A stretch of DNA of 64,000 bases, from the NCBI GenBank assembly GCA_030998015.1, contig JARWMV010000243.1:868001-932000 (forward strand), given 5' to 3'. A model generated the notes under the pieces. That model made no database searches. It was not told the origin of the DNA and was given only the letters and a program-made list of their open reading frames with translations. This document shows positions 42,637 through 55,227 of this stretch, in pieces. The translations under genes and the position numbers were made by a program. Source of the stretch: Ceratorhiza oryzae-sativae (taxonomy: Eukaryota > Basidiomycota > Agaricomycetes > Cantharellales > Ceratobasidiaceae). Within the stretch, counting starts at the first letter, position 1, and each line of letters starts with the position of its first letter.

Positions 42637-43738
42637 TCGATAGTGTTTGGTGGCTTCCTTTTTTCGTTCGCTTGGTTTCTTAGATACATATATGCACATT
42701 TAGCTGCAATGAATAAATGTATTATATTTGTTAGCCACCGCCCTGATCGGTTTATCAAACATATTCACAACTACACAACGCCTGCCGAAATGCTCGCACC
42801 TACACTGGTTTCGGCATTGCACCTTTGACGAAAGTTCGCGACCAAGAGCAAGCCCCCCTTCGAGGTGGTTATCAGCCATGTGATATCTCTGCCTAGTTTA
42901 TTACCGATCACCACTGAGATTTAGTAGCAAACTAGAGTAGAGAGCTATATCATAAAATAAATCAAATGGACGAATGCTCCTGATTTTGCCAACACGTCTG
43001 TGCTTACGCATGAGTCTGACACTACGATCTTCGATTGTACGCCCAGTGCTCGACCGAACATTCAGATCAAAACTCGAGGGAATTAATGGGGGCATTTAGC
43101 AAATCAGCCCACCAATTGTATTCGAGTACCTTGGCATCGACTATTTGGGGATCAAGCCACAAATTCTTCCGGTCAAAGGCTGAGCCGGACTTGAAATATC
43201 CCTACAGCCCCTAGGTGTTCGACCACAGCAAACCCATCGTGGAGGTCCCTTGTCCGATAAATTTGGGCTCACCCGGTCTTAAATGAAAGACTTCTCTGCG
43301 GATCTTTTACCTGACCTGACGTTCTTATATAATTTATTCTATTAGCGCCGAGGATCTCATAGTTTGGACCGCGTGGCGCTGATATCAAAGCGGTCGAGGA
43401 TCACCTAAAAGCTTCTAGAATTGAGAAGTAGACTTACGATATGTAATTTTAGACAAGACCAGATGACAGAATGAGGTGTGCCAACGGACAATTCACCTAA
43501 GCTAAAAGTCGATTGCACTCCCATGCCCCCCAGCTAAGTACTCGTCCCACCACGGGCTTCTACCCCCCCCTCCACACACACCGTGGAACGCTTTCCTTGG
43601 CACTGACGAATCAAATACTAGTTATCCTTGTTCTCTCCGATACGAGAAACATAGTATCTTCCAATCAATCCTGTTATTCCGAGTTTGGCCTCGCTTGACT
43701 CTGTCGACAAAGTTGCACACAGAAGCATCTCAGCATTT
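42637..43738. other. Intergenic region between the two seven-TM genes
   Basis: About 1.1 kb. It holds the 3' flank of copy 1 and the promoter of copy 2. The small frames found have no motifs. I see no RNA gene and no clear repeat. Confidence 0.45.
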
Positions 43739-45252
43739 ATGCACGTCGATGCCGCGCGAGTAGTATACTTCACCTTCCAGGTATGCACTGTGTCGTATGA
43801 TCTGGCCTCAAAAGCTAATTTATGAAACTGTAGTTAATCGGGCTTGTGACTTTATCAATATTGACTTGTACATTTATCTATTGCCCGTCGTTGAGGAGAC
43901 ACCCCACGGTGCCAAACAACTCACTCATCTGGGGTGTGTGAATTACTTCTTGCCAATGCTACTCTCTCAATCTTTATTGTCAGCGTTCTCTTCAATAGTG
44001 AGCTGCTTGTTGTAGGTGTTATCGGATAGCATGCATGAAGCACCCGCCACTCACTCGCGATTCGGTTCCAGACTGTTTTCCAGACAGCTCAATTCGGCAA
44101 ATCCATCTGAGAGACTATGCAAAGCGCAGAGTGCATTGATGCTTGGTGGGTCAATGGTTTACTATTTGGTTATCAGCGAGTTAATTGAATAAATAGCACA
44201 GCCGTCTGGAGTTTCGGCTGCGGCCTTGGCACTAGTCTGGAAAGTGCGCTATGCAAGTTCGACCATCACCCGAGCTAATAAACTGCGCATATAAACCAGG
44301 TTTGGAGTCTTACCTGGAGTGTTCAAACAAGCGCGATCATTTCAAAGGAGCCGCTCTGGCAGTCGGCTGCAGTGAGTCCCACAAACACGTTATTGGGAAT
44401 ATATCTTATAAACCCGGTACAATAGCTTTTACTGGCTCCTTGGAGCATATGGGCCATAGAAGCAGCGGTTTTTGCGGTTTTGCAGACTGATTCACGCATC
44501 TATCGTGTAACATTCTACTGTATCTCCGATAACCAAGCCCTTGGTGAGCATCATCCCTGCGACTAATATCTAGGCTTATAAGAGATCGTCATAGGTGTTG
44601 TATCGGGGGCACTCGCCGCTATTTTGTGTTTTCTTTGTATCGTTTTTCAAGGTGAGTCTATTAAGCTTCCTACACTTCAATCGCCCGTGTCTAATTTATC
44701 TGAAGCTTGGGCAGTGATTGTAGTGTATCGTCGATACAGAAAATCCCGCCGTCTAGGTCGGGCCGAGGTGGGTGGTATCTCGGTTGCATTTTTTGTTCGA
44801 GTTATGTCTTTCACACTTATAGTCATCGTAAGTGAGCTATTTGGTATCCGATGGATATAAACTAACTAATGAGACAGGTCGGTTTGATACTGTGCTTGAT
44901 CGCCATGTCGATGTTCGCTCTGGTAACCCCAGATATCGTGGTTTCCTCGATTGGGGTCGTCATGTTTTTGATATTTGCCAGTCAGCGGGATGTTCTTGAA
45001 GCATGGGGCTCCAAATGCCCTCGATTTAGGCGGCCCGACCTTGAGGACAATGTGGGAGATGCTATTGATGGTCGATCAACAAACGAGGGTCCATCTTCGT
45101 CCCAACTGCCCCCTTTGCAAGACTCATCTGCCTTCACTCTTACTCCAGGCGGCTCTTCTTTTCACCAAATTTCAATCAATATAGACCAGCCGGAGATTTC
45201 GCCGACTGACGTGAAGTTTAACGACTACATTACTAGTACGAAACTGGGATAA
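43739..45252 (+). CDS. Seven-TM receptor-like membrane protein, copy 2
   Basis: ATG 43739 begins MHVDAARVVYFTFQ. Exons follow in the same order as copy 1: LIGLVTLSILTCTFIYCPSL, RRHPTVPNNSLIWG, ALALVWKV, VWSLTWSVQTSAIISKEPLW, FAVLQTDSRIYRVTFYCISD, VVSGALAAILCFLCIVFQ, VVYRRYRKSRRLGRAEVGGI, VAFFVRVMSFTLIVIV, GLILCLIAMSMFALVTPDIV and VVMFLIFASQRDVLEAWGS. The hydrophilic tail ends ITSTKLG (stop 45250-45252). Copy 1 and copy 2 clearly arose by duplication: exon joins fall at the same places. The function is inferred to be receptor-like. Confidence 0.65.
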
Positions 45253-45944
45253 GGACCCCCCCCCTTTTATCAACTAAAAAGCTTACACATTATGTTCCAA
45301 TGACGCATTTTGCATAACCGTATATAAATCCAATGTCCTGTTGAAAATCAATGCCATTTTTATGTTATGTTCGCTAGAGAGTGTTTAAACACATCACGCC
45401 TTTTATGCATATGCATCGTTGTGGAGTGAGAAATTGCAGGAAATGGGCCCTTTTCCGCCACTCTGGGAGCGTGACCCACATTCCGTCGTTTGTTGAATAC
45501 CCAGGAAACCTAGATGCATCCATCTCACAATCCACAACTTTAGGAGCTCACGAAAGAACTGTTGCGCAAGCTAACCTATACCAATTTCACTCGCTACGAT
45601 CGCAACCATGTGACCATCCCATACACTTCGGCACCAGCCCGATAGGAGCACAACTCCGCAATTGCTCATTCACCATATTCATTTCCTTAATGTGATAGGA
45701 GATGCATATACGTCGGACATCCGTGAGAGAGTGGCGGGCAAAGTTGTAGGCAGCGCTCCGAGCCGGGCACGCCCCGCCGGTAAGACATTCTTATTTCACG
45801 TAAAGCGTACCCGAAGGTGGCATAGGCATACCGAATGGACTTCGATGCCTCGTGTTAGAACCATCTTGGTCTGTTTCGGACCGCGTATCCCGTGTACTAT
45901 AAAGCGGGGGGCTCTGGGACGCTCCCCATCAACGTACCTATCCA
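45253..45944. other. Intergenic region upstream of alcohol oxidase 2
   Basis: This 692-bp spacer contains the oxidase promoter with a TATA box at 45898-45904. The open frames in it have no recognisable motifs. Confidence 0.5.
45898..45904 (+). promoter_or_regulatory. TATA box of alcohol oxidase 2
   Basis: TATAAAG lies 47 bp upstream of ATG 45945. Confidence 0.6.
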
Positions 45945-48596
45945 ATGGCACACGAATACCCTTCCCAGGTAGACATAATTTTTGCAGGAGGTACGATTTA
46001 TCGGTCTCTTTATTCCCTATCTAATCTCGCTATTGTAGGTGGAACCGCTGGTGAGTGCGGGCTATGAAGAATGAAGAATGCAACCCTATACTATGTATTT
46101 TCTGTCAGCATGCGTTGCGGCTGGTCGACTCGCAGCTGCAAATCCTAGCCTTGAGATTCTGTTGATCGAACAAGGTCCCAATAATTTGAATAAGCCCGAG
46201 GTTATCACCCCAGGACTGTTCCCTTCGCAATTGGCTCCCGAAGGCAAAAACATGTGTGTACTTAGTTCTTAGTTCTGACTCGATCAACATTCAACAATAT
46301 TTAATTCCAGTTCCTTTTGGCAAGGCTACACCAACAATGCTGGCGGTAAACGCGACTCAGTTGTAGCATCGGGTGGTATCCTGGGAGGAGGGTCAAGGTG
46401 AGCTCATGCTATCCATGTGGTATCGAGTACCTTTTAGTTAAAATCAAACAGCATAAATTTCATGATGTGAGCAATTTACAAAGTGGTTCAAATTGATAGT
46501 GAATTGCGTTAACTTGAGCATAGGTATGCCCGCGCATCTGCTTCGTACGTACCGGCTCGCCATGCATGTATGTGCAATCCCAAACATATCTTCCAGAGAC
46601 TTCGACGATTGGAAAGCCCAAGGCTGGGGATATCAAGATATGTTACCACTTCTGAAAAAGGTTAAACATTTTGGACCCTCCCTTTTTTTTTTAATTATGT
46701 CTCATATTTTTCAGATGGAAACATATCATGTTGCTCCTGGTCGTGATACACACGGATACGATGGCCCTGTGAACGTTTGTACTCGCCTATCCTACCGAGT
46801 TTACAACAAACCTGACCACCATGATTCAGATATCTTATTCGGGCTATTATTCTACAGTTGCTGGAGAATACCTAGACGCTAGCGTTCGTCAGGGGGTTCC
46901 ATTGGTCGAAGACTTGATGGATACGAAGACTGGGTACGGATGCCAAGTGAGCTCAATCGCTAATCTCAAAATGGATATTTTCCAATTATCATATTAGCGT
47001 TTGGCTAAATACATTGACCCAAAAGTACGTGGTGGGACTCACTTGTGGGGGTTGATGTTCACGGTTCCTCTAAGACTGGACATCGGCAAGATGCAGCCCA
47101 TCGTTACATACACAATCAGGCTAACAACAAGAGCCTACATATACTTACCGAGACCAAGGTCGTCCGAGTTGTGTTTGACGGTATCAAAGCGACAGGTGTT
47201 GAGGTGGTGGCCAACAAAATGCAAGTTCCAGATGCCGACCAGGCACGTCATATCATCTCAGCCCGCAAGCTGGTAGTCGTTTCGTCTGGAGCAATCGGCT
47301 CCTCTGTTATTCTGCAGCGCAGTGGAATTGGTTGCGCCGAGCGACTCTCAAAACTTGGTATCACGAATGTGTCTGATCTACCTGGTGTCGGCTACCACTA
47401 CGAAGACCACAGCTCTTTGATCCCCGCTTTTTATGTTTCAGGCGACACCGAAACCTTGAACCTGCTGTTCGACGAAAACACTCAACATATGAAACGCTAT
47501 GATTTTGAATTCTCTCAAGGCCAAGGGCTACTCAGCTCTAACGCCAACGACGCTGGCAGCAAGCTTCGACCTACTCCAGAAGAACTCCAAGAGATGGGTC
47601 CGGAGTTTCGAGAAGTATGGAAGAAATCTTCTGAACCTGCACAAGATAAAGTATATCGCCACACAATCTCTCTGGTGGTGTTATTCATTTCTCCCTCTAC
47701 CAGCCGGTGATTGTGCAAACGATCATTAACGCTTTTCTTGGGTAAGTCTTGTTTGTCGCAACACCTAAATTGCACTGATTATAGAATAGGCCAAGTGTCG
47801 AAACTCAAGGGAATCGCCTTGTGATGATAGCCAACATACAAGCATATGTAAGTGCTTTTTATAAAATCATAAGCCCAAATTGAACTATGATTTCGTTGAA
47901 GCCGGTCTCAAGAGGCCATGTTTATATCACTTCAAGCGACCCATATGCACCTCTTGATTTTCATACGGGCTTCTTGTCAGAGCAGGCTGATGTGGACGTA
48001 CACGTTTGGGCGTACAAGAAGTGTCGGTACGCACCTATATGCTCCCTCGTCAAACTATTCCTAGTAATTTACCTTACGCGCTCGAACCAGAGAAGTTGCT
48101 CGACGTATGCCTAGCTTCAGGGGCGAGTATGCTCCGCTGCATCCAACGTTTCCCGAAGGAAGTGCTGCGGCTTGTGTCCGCCTTGATGCACCTCCTACTT
48201 CTGAAATGGAGAATTTGTTGTATACGCCGGAAGATAATATGGCAATAGCAGATTTTGTCAGGCTCCAAGCGGGCACAACGTGGCACTCGGTGAGCTACGT
48301 GCTGCATATATGCATCAAAATCTTATGTTCTGCCCTTTTACTGTAGATCGGAACAGTTCCAATGAAACCAAAAGAGCAGGGGGGCTGTGTTGACGTTCGG
48401 CTGAACGTCTACGGGACCCAAAATTTGAAGATTGCAGGTTCGTAGCTTCGATTGAAGCATATCCACATGCTAACCTGCGTTAGACCTTTCTATTCTCCCG
48501 AGCAACGTGGGGGCAAATACAAACTCTACCGCGTTACTTGTTGGAGAAAAGGCTGCGATGATAATTGCTGAAGACTTGGGGCTCACACTCCCGTAA
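45945..48596 (+). CDS. GMC-family alcohol (methanol) oxidase, copy 2 (intact)
   Basis: ATG 45945 gives MAHEYPSQVDIIFAGG. A 12-nt microexon at 46039-46050 completes GGGTA, joining to ACVAAGRLAAANPSLEILLI and EQGPNNLNKPEVITPGLF. Then come FWQGYTNNAGGKRDS, MYARASAS, DFDDWKAQGWGYQDMLPLLK, GYGCQRLAKYIDPK, TGHRQDAAHRYIHNQANNKS, VVSSGAIGSSVILQRSGIG, YTPEDNMAIADFVRLQ, TTWHS-IGTVPM with the catalytic His, and NVGANTNSTALLVGEKAAMI with the catalytic Asn. It ends EDLGLTLP (stop 48594-48596), again without a peroxisomal tripeptide. It is paralogous to copy 1 across its whole length with matching introns. I found no frame break here. The activity is expected to be alcohol oxidation with hydrogen peroxide formation. 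Confidence 0.92.
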
Positions 48597-50868
48597 GGGC
48601 CAAGTAGACCCCGTTTTGTTGAGGCTGGGCGTGGATGACGACTGGGGGATAAGACAGCGGATGTATGGATACTTTTAGTCCGTTTCTGTCCCCCGAATTC
48701 ACTCTTAGTATAACGATGTTGCGAGTTCAATTTATGGCCAAAAATTACAATTAATCGCTCGTCAACACGAATGCCGCTTGATTACTAAACACTAGAATTT
48801 ATCACTAAGGAGTTATGGAGGACACAAGCTTCTCTCTTCCGAACGGCAGTGGTATGTACTACCTGGTGCTAGCTCATCATTTCTTGCCATCTAAATCATG
48901 TTCATTTGGTGATTCCTGTCTTCTGTTTTCATGTTGGCTTTGTCGGCATGATTCACATAATCCGTTTTGGACATTATGCGCGTCTCGCCTACACAAGCGG
49001 CATTCGACGGACAGATCTTTGCCTTTATGTAAACCATGTGCCGGTCTCCCCTTGGACCAAGTGCTATCGAGTCGGTTAGGAGAAGAAATTTTATGTAGTA
49101 AAATCGACCAGCAACATACCAGGGAAGCTCATCTGAGGCGGTAGACCTACGAGACCCGTTAACTAGCGCCCAGGCGCACTGAGAAATTATACGTACATGT
49201 TTATAATGCACTTATAGAATTTAGAGTGGAGCACAGTGACGGGGTGTGTAGGAGGTTGAATTCCGTGTCGATAGGTAGATATGACCTCCTGGCGACGGGT
49301 AGATAAGAGGATAGGGGAAGAGGTCATGAGTGCACCAAAAGACGCCAACCTGTCAGGCTGGGCGCTGATCGATTAAATTCGTGCCTATCGATGGGAGGGC
49401 AGGGCGAGACCACCGGGCACGTACACAGCCAGCAGAGAGCCGGTTTGTAAATAGCAAAGAATATCCAGACAAGGAGAACCAAGTGTTCCCATATCATGGT
49501 CGACATACACGAACTCAGTGTATTCAAACCCCCCACCATGCCAAAATTCGATGCCCACTGCTTTCAATTGCGGGGGTTAGATGCTTTTCCATCTGCCTCG
49601 AGCATATCAGATATCACAACGAGTCCATCACCATCAGCAACGCCTGAAACACGACTGCAGAGCGCTCGCCTGGAGTTCCAAGGGCCCAGTTGCCCTCTTT
49701 TGAAAGGCGCGCTGTCTACGTCCCCACTCACAACTTGATTTACAGGCCCATGTAGGTTGGGGGCTACCACCCGGCTTCTGAGCCTGAAATACACGTTCTC
49801 AGTGAGCCAACCGAACCCTAGGGCCAATATTTTCTGCCTTGATCGTATGTGAGGATGAACACGACATTATTATTGGATATGTACATGATTGTGGTATTTC
49901 TGGTGCTGCCCGAAGGCCTTGGTTGTTCGGGGCACACCAGCGCCGTCGGGGTGATGCGGATGTAACCCACACCCGAACCGTGAACACACCCTATACGGCC
50001 GAGCGACAAGCTTGAAATGGTCCATCCGATGGCCTAGGAGTGGCTCACTGGTAACCAAAGGACCAAAATACAGAGTAAAGGATACCACAGTATGACATGA
50101 GAGGACGATGGATACGCGTCAAGTCACGTGAATCCCAACAGCTTTAGCGCTTTCGGGACTTTAGTACAGCTCGTTCACGCACCACAGGCTCCGTCTCATA
50201 GCCCCATATCCACTCGTATCCCGATTGCGTATATCACACTTGCACTGACATTCCACCGTTCTCAAAATAGCTTATTTACGTCAGTCGTGAAGTGACACGG
50301 GCTGAAGATTCAATAGGTATGAAGTCGGCCATTACTAGTAGCATGGCCCAGAACCAATCTTAGTATGCACCACTATGCGGCTAGCACACACTCGGTGGCC
50401 CTATTTATCTGAAAGAAAGCAGCAACTCGACGCCAAGAACTTAAAAGTGAAGGATGCCTTGATATCGCTAGTGCCTGTATCCGTTGTCTCTTTTGCACAT
50501 TCCTTGCACGAAATCGTGCTATGTTTTTCAATCTCGCGTCGCGGTGACTGCCTTCATTTCGATTCGCACGTATCCATGACGCATACACCTTTGGCGGTTA
50601 TGACTGTTACGCTACAAGATCACATCAATATAACCACCGCCTTCAGCTCCCAACGACACCCATCTTATTCAAACCAGCCCGCTTGGCACATACTCACAAT
50701 ATCTAGGAAACTCGGCACAGCACAAGCTCGCAGCTCCAGATAATCCCGCTCAGCCAGCACCCTGGTCGTGCAACTCCCAACGCATGAACCCGAACCGAAC
50801 CATCTCCAAGCCCGATCGGTGACTCCCTCACGTATCAAATCCCCCCCCCCCCCATCACAAAAAAACTT
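48597..50868. other. Gene-poor interval between alcohol oxidase 2 and MTG2
   Basis: About 2.3 kb. The plus-strand frame at 48815-49144 (MEDTSFSLPNGSGMYYLVLA) and smaller ones at 49381-49738 lack recognisable domains, and I would not call them genes. A run of 13 C at 50841-50853 lies just before the MTG2 start. CACGTG occurs at about 50125. Confidence 0.4.
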
Positions 50869-52723
50869 ATGCTCGCCATCATCTCTGGTGCCCCGCGATG
50901 GGTGGTGCTCTCCCACCTCGAATGCGCGACCTCGATCCATGCCCGCCAACACCTCGCTCGTGCGATATCGACAAACCCGCATTCGGACGTATCCGAAGAC
51001 CCGGAAAAGACGCTAGCTGAAGTAGCCAAACGCAAACGAACAGCAGAGTGGAAACGGAGACAGAGCGTACGCATCATAAACTCGTCCCTGGATCAAGCGG
51101 GGAGAAAGTTTTTTTTTGTTTTTGACGCTCGCCCCTCCCCAATCTCATGCACCCATATTGTAGGGCCACTTTTTAGACCATATAGTTGTTCAGACTCGTG
51201 GAGGTGCGTCGACTTGATTCCAGGACTTCCCAGAATTTGTATAAACTCAGTTGCTGGAAAAAGGTCGCGGTGGGGACGGCTGTGTCGCCTTTCACCGAGA
51301 AAAATTTAAACCGTTCGGCCCACCATCCGGGGGCAACGGGGGACGCGGAGGCGACGTCTATGTCCTGCCCACGGCAAACCTTACGTCCTTATCGAGCGTA
51401 GGAAAGCGCGCCCGTGCGGGCGCGGGATTTCATGGTCAAGGCACATGGCAGCACGGAAAGAAGGGAGAAGATCATGTCATTCGCGTCCCGCTCGGAACCG
51501 TCGTACGCGAGATCATCGACCAACGCCAGCCAAAAGACGCTCAAGAGTCCGAAGAAGAGTCGATCCAAGGGCTGTCTGAAGAAGAGGCGGAGAAGCGGAG
51601 ATTGGACAAGCGATGGGTTCACTATCCGTTGCACGAAGAGTCGAATCTCATGCGAGACGACTTTCACACTGCCCAATCGGCGATTGAGCGCGAGGAACGA
51701 GCGCGAAGACGTGCTGCGGCGGCCAGCGCTCGAGATCCTATGCACTTGGACCTCGCGCACCCCATGTCCGCTTCCACACTGTCATCCCACCCAAGTTTCA
51801 ACAGACCGATCGACCCCGAAAAGGGTTACCTGGTTGCGTCGGGCGGAGCGGGGGGATACGGCAATCCCTATTTTCTCACATCGACCAATCGATCACCAAA
51901 ATACGCCACGCGAGGGTACGATGGAGAACGAGTCGTGCTCGAACTGGAACTCAAACTTTTGGCGGATGTGGGGTTGGTGGGGTTGCCGAATGCGGGGAAG
52001 AGCACACTCTTGCGAGCGGTGACAGACTCCAAGGCCGAAGTCGCGCCCTATGCATTCACCACACTCAACCCACAAGTCGGCATCGTGCGAGTCTGGGACG
52101 ATGGGTCGTTTGCGAGTCCCGACCGAGGTGCCGTGCTGGACACGGAAGAGCGGGCCCTATCACCGCCCCCTTTCTCACCCTTGTCGTCATCCGAATACAG
52201 GCTCAAGTCGGTCGGTGGTTTGCACACCGAACGCGTCCGGTTTACCATTGCCGACAATCCGGGTCTGATCGAGCGCGCATCCGAAAACGTTGGGTTGGGG
52301 CATTCATTCTTGCGCAGCATCGAGCGCTCGCTCGTGCTCGTTTACGTGCTCGATTTTTCCGCTCCAGAGCCCTGGAACGATTTGCGCATACTGCATGACG
52401 AACTCGAGGCGTACCAACCTGGCCTGCCGTCTCGTGCGCGACTTGTGATCGCGAACAAAGCCGATTTGGTACCTGGCGAGAACAAAGACGAGGAAATTGC
52501 AGCGCGCGAGAAGCTCAAGAGGTTGCAAGCCGAGGTGACAGAAATGAGCTGGGACGACGGGGGACAAACCGAGCCGATGGAGGTGATTGCAATCTCTGGC
52601 AAATATAGACAAAATCTCCAACGTGTTGTTTTGCGCATGACACGATGTGTCCAACTCGCAAGGGCACGCGCGGAAGAGGAGGAGTTGGAGAGAGCTGCGT
52701 TGGAAGACGAGATCGATTTGTAG
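50869..52723 (+). CDS. MTG2: Obg-family GTPase, mitochondrial (MTG2-like)
   Basis: ATG 50869 (MLAIISGAPRWVVLSHLECA, then ARQHLARAISTN) gives a plausible mitochondrial presequence. An intron ending near 51250 leads into the Obg domain: GRGGDGCVAFHREKFKPFGP, SGGNGGRGGDVYVLPTANLT, GQGTWQHGKKGEDHVIRVPL, and after a charged insertion ASGGAGGYGNPYFLTSTNRS. The G domain has GLPNAGKST (G1), TTLNPQVG (G2), DNPGLI (G3) and NKADLV (G4), with ISGK near the end (G5). Obg GTPases assist large-subunit ribosome assembly; Mtg2 does so in mitochondria. Two insertions are unusual: about 75 charged residues inside the Obg fold (51535-51820) and a Ser/Pro-rich stretch of about 45 residues between G2 and G3 (52100-52235). 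Stop 52721-52723. Confidence 0.92.
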
Positions 52724-52791
52724 TTGCAAAATTTCACTAGTAGGCTGTTGATACAGCATGTTTACCATCTATCCATAGTCTAGCTCTAGCT

Positions 52792-54349
52792 CTACGACGG
52801 GACCCCGGATGTCTTGCGAGCAGCTTTCAGCGAGAGGAAAGCATTCCATGGGATACTGATCGCATTGACGGCCAAGAGACGATGTTGAAGGGGGACAAGC
52901 TGGACACGCTGTCAGTTCCTACCGCATACACCTGTCAATGTCGACTTGCCCCCTAGAACAAACACCGTTAGACCCCGACCTCGTGCCGTTCCCTATTTGA
53001 CCCACCATATTAATAGTTTGGAACGGAATGAATAGTCCCTATACGCATGACCATCGATGAGGCTTTATTCGGCTCTAGCAGCGCCCGCACGTACCCAGTT
53101 GGCGACCAACGTGTCCTTATACGACTAGTGCCAGGCAAATCAATCGATGACCCATTGCCACTGCCCCGCTCGCACAACTCACCGTCTCTAGCTTGCGCTT
53201 GACATCGTCGAGGGACTTGCCCTCCATGAGCGTCGTGCATCCGAAAAACAAACCAATTGCAAACGGCGCAAAGACAAACTGGTCCAAAGCGACCTGTGTT
53301 AAAAAGGTTAATCGACAGCACAAGAGAAGCGCGCGTGGATCACGATATGGTTGACAGTGGCTGAAACCCGACACGAGTTGTCTGGTATTCTATGCATCTT
53401 GAAACGGCTGCGACATGTGGGTGCAGGAAGGTAGGGAAATAAACAGATACGTGAAGGAATCGACTCAACTCGGGACGCGACGAGTGCGGGCTTGGACGTG
53501 ATGGGCAACCGGTCCAAGGCCTGATTTGTGCAGTGGGCCAAACAAACGGGAATGCGAACGGGAATTGGGACATTTCATAAGCATGGGCCATATATAAAAA
53601 AAGAAACAAGTCTCGTAAGCGGGATATTCTCGCCAAGACTGAGACGCAGGGCCGGCAAATTCGTGGGTATAAGGGGGGTGTTGGGGGGCCTGGGCTCGGA
53701 GGTATCGCGTCGGGTTTCCCTGGGCGGCTGGTGTGTGTCGGTCGGTCAGGGCGGGGGTGTGGCCGCGGGTGGGACAATAATGTTGCCGCGGGTGCAGGGT
53801 CAGGCACGCCACGTGTTCAGCACCCGGCAGCGCTAGAGTGGGATTGGGATAGGAGCACGACGAACCTTGTACCTGGACTCGAGTGAGTATCGCAATGACG
53901 GAATTAAACACGAGAGATAGGCAGCTGTCACGATGGGACAGCACCATGACACAGGGGAGGTGTGATATAATCGATGGCGGGCTAGGACGGATACGTCGAT
54001 AATGCGATTTATTATCTCCCCTGCCCTGTGAACACGCGTCTCCCATGGCTGCGCGACCCACCAGACTGCAGCCACAGGGGGGGTGGGAAGGATAAAATCT
54101 CACCATTTGACGACAATGGGAGCGAATACACCTCCTCCGTACAGACCAAGCCGGCCAGTCCGGACCCAGTCGTGCTTGTCGAGCCCGCGCCTGTCGACGC
54201 CCTGTTGCGCAACAATGTCTCCAATGGCAAATAGCGCGGCGGTGGTCAACTGGAATGGTCGAATAAATGAGTGCGAGATGGGGCTAGCGTGAACATACAC
54301 AGGGACCAAGGAGCGGGCGCCGGTTCATGAGACGGGCATACGCTTGCAT
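52792..54349 (-). CDS. SYM1: Mpv17/PMP22-family membrane protein (SYM1-like)
   Basis: ATG 54349-54347 gives [17 protein letters not shown]. An intron (54303 to about 54246) joins this to [20 protein letters not shown], then [14 protein letters not shown]. Later exons give [56 protein letters not shown] and [20 protein letters not shown], ending [12 protein letters not shown] with a stop at 52794-52792. The NW-x4-PFQ-x-INM and IPWNAFLS blocks are Mpv17/PMP22 signatures. The family comprises small four-span proteins of the inner mitochondrial or peroxisomal membrane. It lies 70 bp from the MTG2 stop, tail-to-tail. The middle exons (about 53400-54080) were not fully resolved. Confidence 0.87.
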
Positions 54350-55227
54350 TGTGGGGTGGTCGACGTATCGATGGATCGCACGCGCTGCTGCACGTGACGT
54401 CAGTTTTTTTACGGATTTCATTTATGCTTCGGTGCCGCGCCGGGGCCAACAAACCCCGCCGCGATGTGGGCTTCTAGCCGTCGATGTGGCTCCTGACGTG
54501 AATGACGCTGTGATATGTGTGGATCGAACCCTGGACTCAGTTGAGGGCCAGGGTCAGGGAAGCCAATCTCGGTTGTGGAGACCGTAATTGCTGGTTTGAT
54601 GGCAGTGACATCCCACAACGAGACATTTTTTTTTTATTCGAACCGGCCTTCGGGAAGCCGGGTGCGGTGCTGGAAGGGCCATACATGTGCACGCTTGGTT
54701 CGGAAAGAGTAAGGATTCCACGGCTGCGAGTGCCTTGGTATTTGAGCACCAAACCCAATGGCCACCGTAGATCCCCCTGATGAGCCGAGTATGGCACCCC
54801 AAAAGTCAAGATCTAGGCAGAAAAGAGGCCTCTGCCGGCCCGTAGCTGGCCCTCGGCCCCATCCGTGCTACATGCTGACACCAATGTTAATGGGTATACG
54901 GGCCCGGGTATCAAACGGGCAAGGTGTACGTGATGTCTGACGATAGGGGTGCGAGCATGGAAAGCAGACGTGTTCCGCCCAGCGAACAGGGCGGCCACAG
55001 CGACAGCACACAAATTGCGGGCACGATAATTGTCCATGGGTGGCTGTATGCGCGGGGACGTTGGCACATGGTGTTATAGCACGTGTGGGGAACGGGCTAC
55101 ACTAAAGCCAAAAAAGGAAATGGTCGGCCCAGCGCTCTGGGTCGGCTTGGAATGCAAATATGCCGCTGCCGGAGAGGGTCTCTGGGGGCCCTATAGATGC
55201 GCTGGACGGCTGCTGCTCCCCACCGCC
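54350..55227. other. Divergent intergenic region (SYM1 / Zn2Cys6 factor)
   Basis: This 878-bp spacer contains both promoters. The overlapping frames on both strands at 54500-54810 have no motifs. A TTTTTTTTTT run is at about 54628-54637. No gene is called. Confidence 0.45.

Noticed and set aside
43320..43420. GC-rich hairpin-like stretch considered as a tRNA
   Set aside because: No A/B boxes and no cloverleaf.
48815..49144. Small Cys-rich open frame (MEDTSFSLPNGS...) considered as a secreted effector
   Set aside because: No signal peptide and no recognisable domain; the Cys content looks like chance, and no promoter features were clear.
53465..54106. 213-codon minus-strand open frame
   Set aside because: It overlaps introns and exons of the SYM1-like gene in another frame and shows no family resemblance, while the SYM1 exons match Mpv17.
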